The position numbers and the translations under genes were made by a program. A model generated the notes under the pieces. The model ran no database searches. It was not told the DNA's origin and worked only from the letters and a program-made list of their open reading frames with translations. Shown here piece by piece: positions 44,536-51,089 of a stretch of DNA of 54,141 nucleotides. Every line of letters starts with the position of its first letter. The stretch's first letter is position 1. Source of the stretch: Acidobacteriota bacterium (lineage in GTDB: Bacteria; Acidobacteriota; Vicinamibacteria; Vicinamibacterales; UBA8438); assembly GCA_026708265.1 (NCBI GenBank), contig JAPOVI010000244.1, positions 1 through 54,141 on the forward strand. Reading direction: 5' to 3'.

Positions 44536-46050
44536 TCACTCCAGCACCTCCCAGCGCCCGCCGTTGGCGGGGCCGACGTGCCGCACGACCCCTGCCGCCC
44601 GCAGCCTGGTCAGGTGATACTTGATTCCGTCCGGCGTGATGCCGATCCGTTCGGCCATCACGCGCCGGCTGATCGCCGGCTCGGTCCTGAGCAGGTCCAG
44701 AATCCGTTTCCGGGTAGCGGCGCGGCCTTCCTGGGTAGTAGCCCCGGTTTTCTGGGTAGTGATCCCGATTTCCTGGGTAGTGCTTCTCGCCGCTGCACGG
44801 CTCGCGCGGGCGTTCAGGTCGGTGAACAGGACCGGATGCCCGGCTAACGCCGCGCGTCCCGCGGGTTCCTCGGCCGGCTTCTCTGCCGGTTCAGCCAAGT
44901 CCGCCGGTTCTCCGTCGATTCTCGGCGCTCCGGTGGGGACAGGATAGTCCGCCGGAAAACGGAAGACCGCCCAGAAGCCTCCCCGCTTGAAACGCAGCTC
45001 GGGCTCGGGAACCCCCGCCTGACGGCAGTCGGCGAGGATGAGGTCGATGCCGCGTCCCCACGCCTCGACCAGGCCCGCGCGGAAGAACGCATGCGCCACG
45101 TCAGGGTTGAAGGGCTTCGACTCGTGCTTCTCCAGCAGGTCTTCGGCCTTCCAGTCCGGCGGGAGCTGGCCCGGGTTCCAGATCATGAGCTTGTCGTCGT
45201 AGACGCTGATCTGGACGGTCGCCCCGGAGGCGTAGTCCTTGTGGACCACTGCGTTGAGCACGGCTTCGCGAAGCGCGTTCCCGGGGACGGGGAAGGACTC
45301 CACCCGCCGAATGCCCTCGTACCGGATTCCCGCCCGCAGGTACTTGGTGGACAGCAGATCGATCGTCCGGGCGACCTGCGCGAACAGGTCGCCGTGAATC
45401 TCGTCGTGATAGAGCAGATCGACGTTGTCGCGAAAGAAGCCGATCTTCACGTACGCGCCCGTGAAGAAGACCTCCGGGTCGGGGTGAAACAGCAGCAGCG
45501 CGGCCCGCTTCAGGTGCGATCTCTCCCGCAGGTGCAGCCTGTCGACGAGGGCCGGCGTCGGTTCGGCCAGCAGCGCGGCATCCAGACGCCCGCTCCGCCG
45601 CGCCTCCTCCCGAAATCGGTCCACCGCCGCTTCCGAGAGGTCCTCCAGGCGTGCGTGCGGCACCGGGACACCGTCCCAGTGCAATCCCTGCTTGCGCAGG
45701 AGAAACCGGGACAGCGCCGCGCCCTTCAGCTCCTGCCGCGTGCTGCCGCTACGGTAGTGGTACTCGCCCTTGTAGCTGACTGGGTGCGCCTGCGGCTCCA
45801 CGACGACCGCCAGGTACTCCTTGCCGGCGCCGGCCCTGAGATTGACGTCCACCACGATGCCCAGGACGTCGCGCACCTTGTTCGGAATGTCCTCCAGCAG
45901 CCTGCGAACCTGGGAAAGGCCGACGACCTGACCGTCGTCATCCCGGCCGATGACCAGCACCCCGCCCTCCGCGTTCGCGAAGCCGCAGATCCAGCGCAGA
46001 TACTCGTCGCGCCAGCGTCTCTTCCACTCGACGTTCTGGCTCTCGCTCAT
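44536..46050 (-). CDS. AlbA_2 (Schlafen-like) ATP-binding transcriptional regulator
   Basis: 504-aa protein. The N-terminal AlbA_2 domain reads SQNVEWKRRWRDEYLRWICG, FANAEGGVLVIGRDDDGQVV and YHYRSGSTRQELKGAALSRF. The middle part has the GHKL-type block NALREAVLNAVVHKDYASGA with VSVYDDKLMIWNPGQLPP and VEAWGRGIDLILADC. A C-terminal winged helix (ATRKRILDLLRTEPAISRRV, MAERIGITPDGIKYHLTRLR) binds DNA. Start: ATG 46050 (an in-frame GTG at 46062 is possible). Such regulators often sit near toxin or defence genes. The linker carries a 7-residue triplicate repeat, described separately. Confidence 0.87.
   Translation of the reverse strand: MSESQNVEWKRRWRDEYLRWICGFANAEGGVLVIGRDDDGQVVGLSQVRRLLEDIPNKVRDVLGIVVDVNLRAGAGKEYLAVVVEPQAHPVSYKGEYHYRSGSTRQELKGAALSRFLLRKQGLHWDGVPVPHARLEDLSEAAVDRFREEARRSGRLDAALLAEPTPALVDRLHLRERSHLKRAALLLFHPDPEVFFTGAYVKIGFFRDNVDLLYHDEIHGDLFAQVARTIDLLSTKYLRAGIRYEGIRRVESFPVPGNALREAVLNAVVHKDYASGATVQISVYDDKLMIWNPGQLPPDWKAEDLLEKHESKPFNPDVAHAFFRAGLVEAWGRGIDLILADCRQAGVPEPELRFKRGGFWAVFRFPADYPVPTGAPRIDGEPADLAEPAEKPAEEPAGRAALAGHPVLFTDLNARASRAAARSTTQEIGITTQKTGATTQEGRAATRKRILDLLRTEPAISRRVMAERIGITPDGIKYHLTRLRAAGVVRHVGPANGGRWEVLE
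44728..44790. repeat. Three 21-bp tandem units inside the AlbA_2 regulator gene
   Basis: CTGGGTAGT recurs at 44731, 44752 and 44773, a 21-base period that keeps the frame. It encodes TTQEIGI, TTQKTGA and TTQEG in the linker before the winged helix. Slippage could change linker length without breaking the protein. Confidence 0.75.
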
Positions 46051-46292
46051 GCCTGCGGCCACTCGTTCCGTCGACCCCGGCGCCGATCATCTGCCAGCGC
46101 CGGCTCCGAAGTGCCGCCCCTACCGCTCGGACAGCTCCGCCTTCGACAGGCGTCCGCCGACCAACTCCCGAGTACTCTCGTCCTCAGCGACTCTAGCTGG
46201 GATGTCGGCGGGGTCGACTCTAGCCGCTGCGGAGGGCAGGAGCCAGATCGCCCGCCGCATCGCGAGCGGCGCTGGCATGCGTGCGTTGCCGC

Positions 46293-46586
46293 TCAGCGAC
46301 CCAGCTCTTCCTGGACGATCGACGGCCGCTTGTCGATGAGGGCCAGCAGCACGCGCGCCGGTCCCTCCGGGCGGCGCCGACCCTGCTCCCAGTTCTTGAG
46401 CGTGCCCAGCGATATGCCTATGCTCCGCGCGAATGCCGGTTGGGACAGGCCAGTCTTGCTTCGAATCGCGGTGACATCGGGATTGGAGACCTCGATCTCG
46501 TGCACCGCGAACCCGGCGCGGTCGCCGTCGAGGTAGGCGCGCGTATCGTCGAGCCCCGCCATGATCTTGTCGAGCGCCTTGCTCAC
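46293..46586 (-). CDS. XRE-family HTH protein, HigA-like antitoxin without partner
   Basis: 97-aa protein from a GTG at 46586 (CAGGAGA ribosome binding site). An N-terminal helix (VSKALDKIMAGLDDTRAYLD) and a short linker with FAVHEIEVSNPDVTAIR precede a Cro/C1-type helix-turn-helix, KTGLSQPAFARSIGISLGTL and KNWEQGRRRPEGPARVLLAL. This is the layout of HigA-like antitoxins whose toxin gene normally lies upstream. Here the upstream neighbour is divergent hicA, so the toxin is missing. The promoter and first codons of this gene recur twice more, at 49973-50072 and 50656-50745. Confidence 0.82.
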   Translation of the reverse strand: MSKALDKIMAGLDDTRAYLDGDRAGFAVHEIEVSNPDVTAIRSKTGLSQPAFARSIGISLGTLKNWEQGRRRPEGPARVLLALIDKRPSIVQEELGR

Positions 46587-46617
46587 GGGTCTCCTGTGCG
46601 TCGCCGTGACGAGAGCC

Positions 46618-46646
46618 AGCATAGGCGCCATTGGCGTCGACGTCAA
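46618..46646 (-). promoter_or_regulatory. Promoter of the HTH antitoxin gene, module copy 1
   Basis: On the minus strand TTGACG (46646-46641) and TATGCT (46623-46618) are separated by 17 bases, a good sigma-70 arrangement. About 25 bases of leader with the CAGGAGA ribosome binding site would precede the GTG at 46586. The two other copies conserve both boxes. The spacer contains GGCGTC...GACGCC, a dyad that could bind the HTH protein itself. Confidence 0.6.
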
Positions 46647-46679
46647 TGACGCCGAGCGACGCGTCGACTTGCGCCCGCG

Positions 46680-46707
46680 TTGCGCGTCTCCGGCCGCGTG
46701 CGATACT
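46680..46707 (+). promoter_or_regulatory. Divergent promoter driving the hicAB/ATPase direction, copy 1
   Basis: TTGCGC (46680-46685) and GATACT (46702-46707) with a 16-base spacer. The stretch CGTCTCCGGCCGCGTGCGAT ending in ACTCGG is conserved in all three module copies (46685-46710, 50120-50145, 50780-50805). The start point would fall beside an ATG six bases past GATACTCGG... in copies 1 and 3. Weak -35, so the call rests mainly on conservation. Confidence 0.4.
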
Positions 46708-46740
46708 CGGAACGATGCCGTCTATTCAACAGCACGGTCG

Positions 46741-46995
46741 ATGGCGCGTAGCGAGCGGATTCTGAAGGAAGTGCTTGGCGGCGGGTCGGACGCGAACGTC
46801 CGCTTCGACGACCTGTGCAATCTGCTGTCATCCCTCGGGTTCGAGCAGCGCACGCGAGGAAGCCCTCACCTGTTCAGCAGGTCGGGCGTTGTCGAGCGGG
46901 TCAACCTGCAACGGGACGGTAGCCATGCGACACCGTATCCGGTGCCCCAGGTTCGGCGGATCCTGCTGAAGTCCGGGCTGGCCGGGGAGGAGTGA
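46741..46995 (+). CDS. hicA: HicA-family mRNA interferase, copy 1, catalytic His replaced
   Basis: 84-aa dsRBD-like toxin: ERILKEVLGGGSDANVRFDD, LLSSLGFEQRTRGSPHLFSR and ERVNLQRDGSHATPYPVPQV. In HicA the motif G-S-H supplies the catalytic histidine; here it is G-S-P (residue 42), while copy 2 at 50835 retains His42. The C-terminal motif AKPYQVRQVR of copy 2 is also altered to ATPYPVPQVR. This copy is therefore probably inactive. The stop overlaps hicB (TGATG). Confidence 0.82.
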   Translation: MARSERILKEVLGGGSDANVRFDDLCNLLSSLGFEQRTRGSPHLFSRSGVVERVNLQRDGSHATPYPVPQVRRILLKSGLAGEE

Positions 46996-47207
46996 TGTAC
47001 AAGTACGAGATCATCCTCTACTGGAGCAACGAAGACGACGCGTTCGTAGCCGAAGTGCCGGAGCTTCCGGGCTGCATGGCGCACGGGCGCAGGCAGGAGA
47101 CGGCGCTCGGAGAAGTCAACGAGGCGATGCGCCTGTGGATCGAGACGGCCCGCGAGGGCGGCGATCCCGTGCCGGAACCAAAGGGTGAACGGTTGATGCT
47201 CGCCTGA
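46995..47207 (+). CDS. hicB: HicB-family antitoxin, copy 1
   Basis: 70-aa antitoxin with the partial RNase H fold typical of short HicB proteins: YKYEIILYWSNEDDAFVAEV, PELPGCMAHG and AMRLWIETAREGGDPVPEPK. No C-terminal DNA-binding domain, so it cannot autoregulate alone. Start at the ATG in TGATG, overlapping the hicA stop; a GTG one codon earlier is also in frame. It differs from copy 2 at only two residues, although its partner HicA has decayed, which suggests that antitoxin function is still kept. Confidence 0.85.
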   Translation: MYKYEIILYWSNEDDAFVAEVPELPGCMAHGRRQETALGEVNEAMRLWIETAREGGDPVPEPKGERLMLA

Positions 47208-47212
47208 GAGCG

Positions 47213-48796
47213 ATGCGGTTCTTCAACACCGCCGGCCCCATTCGGCGCGAGGAGCACTACCACGTCCCGCCCCTGGATCGTCTGGATGCGGACGAGGTGC
47301 GGCTGCTCATCCGGCAGCGCAAGTACTTCGCGCTGCACGCGCCGCGCCAGACCGGCAAGACGTCCGCGCTGCTGGAGCTGCGCGACGAGCTGAACGCCGC
47401 CGGCGAGGTCCGCTGCGTCTACGTCAACGTCGAGGTCGGCCAGACCGCGCGAGAAGACGTGGCGGCGGGGATGCGGGCCATCCTCAGCACGTTGGCCTCC
47501 GGGGCGCGCAACGGGCTCGACGACGAATGGCTGGCCGCCACCTGGCCCGGCATCCTGGAGCGCGCCGGCCCTCACGACGCACTGCGGGAGACCCTGTCAC
47601 GCTGGGCCGAGTCGAACCCGACGCCCGTCGTGCTCCTGATCGACGAGATCGACGCGCTCGTCGGCGACACGCTGCTCGCCGTGCTTCGGCAACTCCGCGC
47701 CGGCTACCCCGAGCGGCCGCGCCGCTTCCCGCAGAGCGTTGTCCTGTGCGGGGTGCGCGACGTGCGCGACTACCGCATCCGGTCCGGCGCCGAGAACGCG
47801 ATCGTCGCAGGAGGAAGTGCGTTCAACGTGCGCGCCGCGTCCTTGCGGCTGGGGGACTTCTCGCAGGCCGATGTCGAGTCGTTGCTGGCGCAGCACACCG
47901 CCGAGACCGGCCAGGCGTTCACCGCAGAGGCGCGAGCCGCCATCTGGGACCTCACGCAGGGCCAGCCGTGGCTGGTGAACGCCCTGGCGTACGAGGCCTG
48001 CTTCGACAACAAGGCGGGCCGGGACCGCAGCCGTCCCATCACCGCCGCCGCCGTCCAGGACGCGCGCGAGCAGTTGATCTCCCGCCGGGAGACCCATCTC
48101 GACCAGCTCGCGGACAAGCTGCACGAGGAACGCGTGCGGCGCGTGGTCGAGCCGCTGCTGAGCGGGGCGCCGCCCGCGGAGGCCATCCTCGCCGACGACA
48201 TCGAGTACGTCCGCGATCTCGGTCTCGTGCGGCGCGACGACCCCATCGCGATCGCCAATCCGATCTACCGGGAGGTGATTCCGCGCGAGCTCACGTTCCC
48301 AGTCCAGGCGACCGTGACCGACGACCCGGCCTGGTATGTCGGCGCCGGCGGCGCGCTGCAGGGGGACAAGCTGCTCGTCGCCTTCCAGGCGTTCTTCCGG
48401 GAGCACTCGGAGCACTGGGTGGAGCGCTTCCAGTACAAGGAAGCCGGCCCGCAGCTACTGCTCCAGGCGTTCCTGCAGCGCATCGTGAACAGCGGCGGAC
48501 GGATCGAGCGCGAGTACGGCCTGGGCAGGATGCGCACGGACCTGCTGATCGTCTGGCCGAGCGACGGCGACCTGAACGCGCAGAAGGCGGTCATCGAGTG
48601 CAAGGTGCTGCGCCGGAGCCTCGACGAGACGCTGCGCGAGGGCCTGCGGCAGACGCGGGCCTACATGGATCGTTGCGCGGCGGCGGAGGGGCACCTCGTG
48701 ATCTTCGACCGCACCAAGGGGCGAGCCTGGGACCAGAAGGTCTACCGCCGGGAGGAACCCGACGGGGGTGCGCCGGTCACCGTCTGGGGGATGTGA
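47213..48796 (+). CDS. AAA-like ATPase with C-terminal PD-(D/E)XK nuclease-like domain
   Basis: 527-aa protein of the AAA_35/archaeal-ATPase-like group. N-terminal MRFFNTAGPIRREEHYHVPP, Walker A APRQTGKT (43-50), Walker B VVLLIDEIDAL (139-149), a sensor-like VVLCGVRDVRDYRI and a winged-helix-like region around LTQGQPWLVNALAYEACF. The last ~130 residues hold a restriction-endonuclease-like core: GRMRTDLLIVWP, then AVIECKVLRRS (D...E-x-K). The gene begins 5 bases after hicB and has no promoter of its own visible there; its first bases recur upstream of hicA copy 2. Biological role unknown. Confidence 0.82.
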   Translation: MRFFNTAGPIRREEHYHVPPLDRLDADEVRLLIRQRKYFALHAPRQTGKTSALLELRDELNAAGEVRCVYVNVEVGQTAREDVAAGMRAILSTLASGARNGLDDEWLAATWPGILERAGPHDALRETLSRWAESNPTPVVLLIDEIDALVGDTLLAVLRQLRAGYPERPRRFPQSVVLCGVRDVRDYRIRSGAENAIVAGGSAFNVRAASLRLGDFSQADVESLLAQHTAETGQAFTAEARAAIWDLTQGQPWLVNALAYEACFDNKAGRDRSRPITAAAVQDAREQLISRRETHLDQLADKLHEERVRRVVEPLLSGAPPAEAILADDIEYVRDLGLVRRDDPIAIANPIYREVIPRELTFPVQATVTDDPAWYVGAGGALQGDKLLVAFQAFFREHSEHWVERFQYKEAGPQLLLQAFLQRIVNSGGRIEREYGLGRMRTDLLIVWPSDGDLNAQKAVIECKVLRRSLDETLREGLRQTRAYMDRCAAAEGHLVIFDRTKGRAWDQKVYRREEPDGGAPVTVWGM

Positions 48797-48852
48797 GGAA
48801 TCAGCCGACTCCTCGAGGGCCTGGAACGGGCCCTGCGGCCTGGGGCAATGAG

Positions 48853-49338
48853 ATGATCACGAACGAACGACAGTACCGAATCACTGCCGCAGAAGTTGAG
48901 AGGTTCGAGAGGGCGCTTGAGCGCACACCGGACGAGCAAGCAGGTCGATCGAACGTGCATCCGCGCCTGCTGCAGGCCGAACGCGAAGGCTTGGAGAGCC
49001 AGTTGGCGGACCTCCGGCGCGAGTTGGGGGAGTACGAAGCCCTCAAGCGGGGTGCGGTCTCGAGCATCACGGTCGATTCGTTCGACGATTTGGGCCTTGG
49101 ACTCATCAAGGCCCGAATCGCCGCGGGACTCAGCCAGAAGGCACTCGCGACGCGACTGGGCGTCAAGGAGCAACAGATTCAGCGATACGAGGCGGAGCGC
49201 TATGTCTCGGCGAGCTACCGACGCTTGCAGGAGATCGTCCGTGCGCTGGGTGTCAGCATCACGAAGGAAATCCGACTCGTGGACTCCAGGGGGGCGCAGG
49301 CGGTGTCGACGAACGCCCCGCTACTGAAGAAGGCATGA
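48853..49338 (+). CDS. XRE-family HTH protein with coiled-coil N-terminus (antitoxin-like)
   Basis: 161-aa protein. An N-terminal helical segment (RQYRITAAEVERFERALERT) and a coiled coil (LESQLADLRRELGEYEALKR) precede a helix-turn-helix with LGLIKARIAAGLSQKALATR, LGVKEQQIQRYEAERYVSAS and YRRLQEIVRALGVSI. Proteins of this form are antitoxins of HigBA-like or DUF4258-type pairs, in which the toxin normally lies just upstream. Here the ATPase is upstream, so the toxin is absent. Lower GC at third positions than in the ATPase. The ribosome binding site is weak. Confidence 0.75.
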   Translation: MITNERQYRITAAEVERFERALERTPDEQAGRSNVHPRLLQAEREGLESQLADLRRELGEYEALKRGAVSSITVDSFDDLGLGLIKARIAAGLSQKALATRLGVKEQQIQRYEAERYVSASYRRLQEIVRALGVSITKEIRLVDSRGAQAVSTNAPLLKKA

Positions 49339-49493
49339 GGCTCCTGCGGCGGTCGAGCCCGCATCCTCGTCGACGCCAACGTCCAGGAGGGTAGCCCCCG
49401 GCGGAGATGAGGGGTCCGGCCGTGTCTCCGGCGTCTCGTGTCGACATGAGCAGCGGCCAGCGCGAGGCGGACTTTGTCCGGAGTGGAGGACTG

Positions 49494-49739
49494 ATGACGA
49501 CGCTCACGATCGAATTGCCCGACAAGCTGGCGGAGGAGGCAAGAAGCAACGGACTCCTTGCGCCGGGTGCGATCGAGGCGATGATTCGGGATGCGCTCCG
49601 CCGGCGTGCGGCGGGCGAACTCCTCGAGGCAGCGGACGAGCTGGCTGCCGCGAGATTCCCGCCCATGACGCCGGTGGAGATTCAGGAGGAAGTCAACGCC
49701 GTACGCTTGGAGAGACGGCAACGTGCGTCTCGTGCTTGA
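49494..49739 (+). CDS. Small helical antitoxin-like protein whose PIN partner is lost
   Basis: 81-aa protein with MTTLTIELPDKLAEEARSNG, LLAPGAIEAMIRDALRRRAA and FPPMTPVEIQEEVNAVRLER, a pattern familiar from antitoxins of vapBC-like pairs. GGAGG-type ribosome binding site. At 49723, overlapping its end, a GTG opens VRLVLDAAAALYL, which resembles the first strand of a PIN toxin (VRLVLDANVLV-like). That frame is cut off within about 40 bases where the convergent gene begins. The toxin is thus deleted. Confidence 0.65.
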   Translation: MTTLTIELPDKLAEEARSNGLLAPGAIEAMIRDALRRRAAGELLEAADELAAARFPPMTPVEIQEEVNAVRLERRQRASRA

Positions 49740-49759
49740 CGCAGCGGCGGCTCTGTACC

Positions 49760-49972
49760 TCAGTCGTCGCCCAGTGCTTCCGGGACGCTGATCCGCATGG
49801 TCAGGTCGACGATCCCTCGGCGGTCACGGAGTCCCCGGAGGAAGCGGTTGAAGTCCTCGTCGTCGTCCCACAGGTTCGCGGCGACGCCGACCATCTCGTC
49901 CAGCGGCTGCGGAACCGAGACTCCCTGTTGGGCCGCGATCTCGTCGAGCGTGCGTTCTCGCCAGAACGTCAT
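49760..49972 (-). CDS. Small antitoxin-like protein fused behind module copy 2
   Basis: 70-aa acidic protein: MTFWRERTLDEIAAQQGVSV, then LDEMVGVAANLWDDDEDFNR and FLRGLRDRRG. I recall this type (LDEIAAEQGV...LWDSDEDFEAFL) from small antitoxins. Its ATG lies inside the truncated HTH frame of module copy 2 (GGGCTCGATGACG), so it now uses the promoter and leader of the HTH antitoxin. No toxin gene is adjacent. Confidence 0.5.
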   Translation of the reverse strand: MTFWRERTLDEIAAQQGVSVPQPLDEMVGVAANLWDDDEDFNRFLRGLRDRRGIVDLTMRISVPEALGDD

Positions 49973-50009
49973 CGAGCCCCGCCATGATCTTGTCGAACGC
50001 CCTGCTCAC
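49973..50009 (-). pseudogene. Truncated start of the HigA-like HTH gene, module copy 2
   Basis: From the GTG at 50009 the frame reads VSRAFDKIMAGLD, matching VSKALDKIMAGLD of the intact gene at 46586. It then diverges completely at the start of the 70-aa antitoxin-like gene. The AGGGGAGA ribosome binding site and promoter are retained. Confidence 0.75.
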
Positions 50010-50042
50010 GGGTCTCCCCTGTCGACCGGGCCGACCAGAGCC

Positions 50043-50072
50043 AGCGTAGGCGTCCTTGACGTCGACTGTCAA
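50043..50072 (-). promoter_or_regulatory. Promoter, module copy 2
   Basis: On the minus strand TTGACA (50072-50067) and TACGCT (50048-50043) are separated by 18 bases. It matches the promoter at 46618-46646 in sequence and in distance to the GTG. It would now drive the 70-aa antitoxin-like gene ending at 49760. Confidence 0.6.
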
Positions 50073-50255
50073 CGGCACCGAGCGACGACGTGCGACGACG
50101 CGACTGGCCCGCGACAACGCGTCTCCGGTTGCGTGCGATACTCGGGGAGGGGTGGCTTGATGCGAGTGTTACCTGGCCATTACCGATGTGGGTTGCGGCC
50201 GGGAATCGGTGCATGATTCGGTGGCGGGTGGATGGCGCGATTGGACGGGGTTGTG

Positions 50256-50495
50256 ATGAGTACGATGAATGTCTCGTTGCCGGACGGTTTGAAATCGTTC
50301 GTGGACGAGCAGGTCGCGGCGCGCGGCTATCGCACGTCGAGCGAGTACGTGCGGGAGTTGATTCGCAAGGATCGTGATCGGCAGCGCCTTCGGGGACTGT
50401 CGCTCGACGGAGCGCGGTCGCGACCGACGTCGACCGCGGATGGCCGGTACTTCGATGGCTTGCGCGCGCGGGCACGGGGCCGAACGGCGACGTGA
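50256..50495 (+). CDS. ParD-like antitoxin
   Basis: 79-aa ribbon-helix-helix protein: MSTMNVSLPDGLKSFVDEQV, AARGYRTSSEYVRELIRKD, then a basic/small tail with YFDGLRARA, all typical of ParD. Its TGA overlaps a GTG (GTGA) that opened the ParE toxin, now broken. The antitoxin itself looks intact. Confidence 0.82.
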   Translation: MSTMNVSLPDGLKSFVDEQVAARGYRTSSEYVRELIRKDRDRQRLRGLSLDGARSRPTSTADGRYFDGLRARARGRTAT

Positions 50496-50640
50496 GCCGA
50501 AGGCGGGTCGTCCTTCGGGAGCGCGCCAACAGGGATGCCGAGGCGGCCGTGCAGTCACCCTCGGTTTCGTTGATGCACTGGACGACGCCCTCGGTCACAT
50601 CGGGCGGTTTCCCGGAGCGGGTTCGTCGCGCTACGCCCAT
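50492..50640 (+). pseudogene. ParE-like toxin remnant, internally deleted and truncated
   Basis: The GTG at 50492 begins VSRRRVVLRERANRDAEAAV, the normal ParE N-terminus. At about 50550 the family resemblance jumps to another frame: VTLGFVDALDDALGHIGRFP and GAGSSRYAH. About 14 residues between the two pieces are missing, with a frame change. After RYAH the sequence joins module copy 3, so the C-terminal third (the RTWPL...YRV part) is gone. The toxin is dead while its antitoxin survives. Confidence 0.75.
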
Positions 50641-50655
50641 CCTCTGCTTTGCGCT

Positions 50656-50683
50656 GGCGGATCTTGTCAAACGGCTTGCTCAC
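50656..50683 (-). pseudogene. Truncated start of the HigA-like HTH gene, module copy 3
   Basis: From the GTG at 50683 the frame reads VSKPFDKIR before diverging at the junction with the ParE remnant. The ribosome binding site CAGGAGAGA and the promoter upstream are intact, so a short nonsense peptide or antisense transcript over parE could be made. Confidence 0.65.
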
Positions 50684-50716
50684 GGATCTCTCCTGTAGGC
50701 TGCGGCGACGAGAGCC

Positions 50717-50745
50717 AGCGTAGGCGTCATGGGCGTCGGCGTCAA
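50717..50745 (-). promoter_or_regulatory. Promoter, module copy 3
   Basis: On the minus strand TTGACG (50745-50740) and TACGCT (50722-50717) with a 17-base spacer, as in copy 1. It now points into the truncated HTH start and the parE remnant. Confidence 0.58.
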
Positions 50746-50834
50746 CGGCGCCGAGCGACGCGTCGACCGGGCCGCGGCACGTCTCCGGCCGCGTGCGATA
50801 CTCGGAGCGATGCGGTTCTTCAACAGCACGGTCG

Positions 50835-51089
50835 ATGGCACGTAGCGAGCGGATTCTGAAGGACGTGCTTGGGGCCGGGTCGGACGCGAACGTCCGCTTC
50901 GACGACCTCCGCAATCTGCTGTCCTCGCTCGGGTTCAAGCAGCGCACGCGAGGAAGCCATCACCTCTTCAGCAGGTCGGGCGTCGTCGAGCGGGTCAACC
51001 TGCAACGAGACGGCAACCATGCGAAACCGTATCAGGTCCGGCAGGTGCGGCGTATCCTGTTGAAGTACGGGCTGGCCGGGGAGGAGTGA
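50835..51089 (+). CDS. hicA: HicA-family mRNA interferase, copy 2 (intact)
   Basis: 84-aa toxin identical to copy 1 at 74 of 84 residues, with the catalytic motif intact (RTRGSHHLFSR, His42) and a consensus-like C-terminus NHAKPYQVRQVRRILLKYGL. It is expected to cleave mRNA unless neutralised by HicB. The stop overlaps hicB by TGATG. The leader derives from an ATPase gene start. Confidence 0.88.
   Translation: MARSERILKDVLGAGSDANVRFDDLRNLLSSLGFKQRTRGSHHLFSRSGVVERVNLQRDGNHAKPYQVRQVRRILLKYGLAGEE

Larger units (their letters stand above)
46561..47207. repeat. hicAB cassette plus divergent leader, copy 1
   Basis: This segment, from the first codons of the minus-strand HTH gene through the divergent promoters to the end of hicB, is repeated with high similarity at 50661-51301. 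HicA copies differ at 10 of 84 residues and HicB copies at 2 positions. The leader alone occurs a third time around 49990-50145. Confidence 0.85.
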
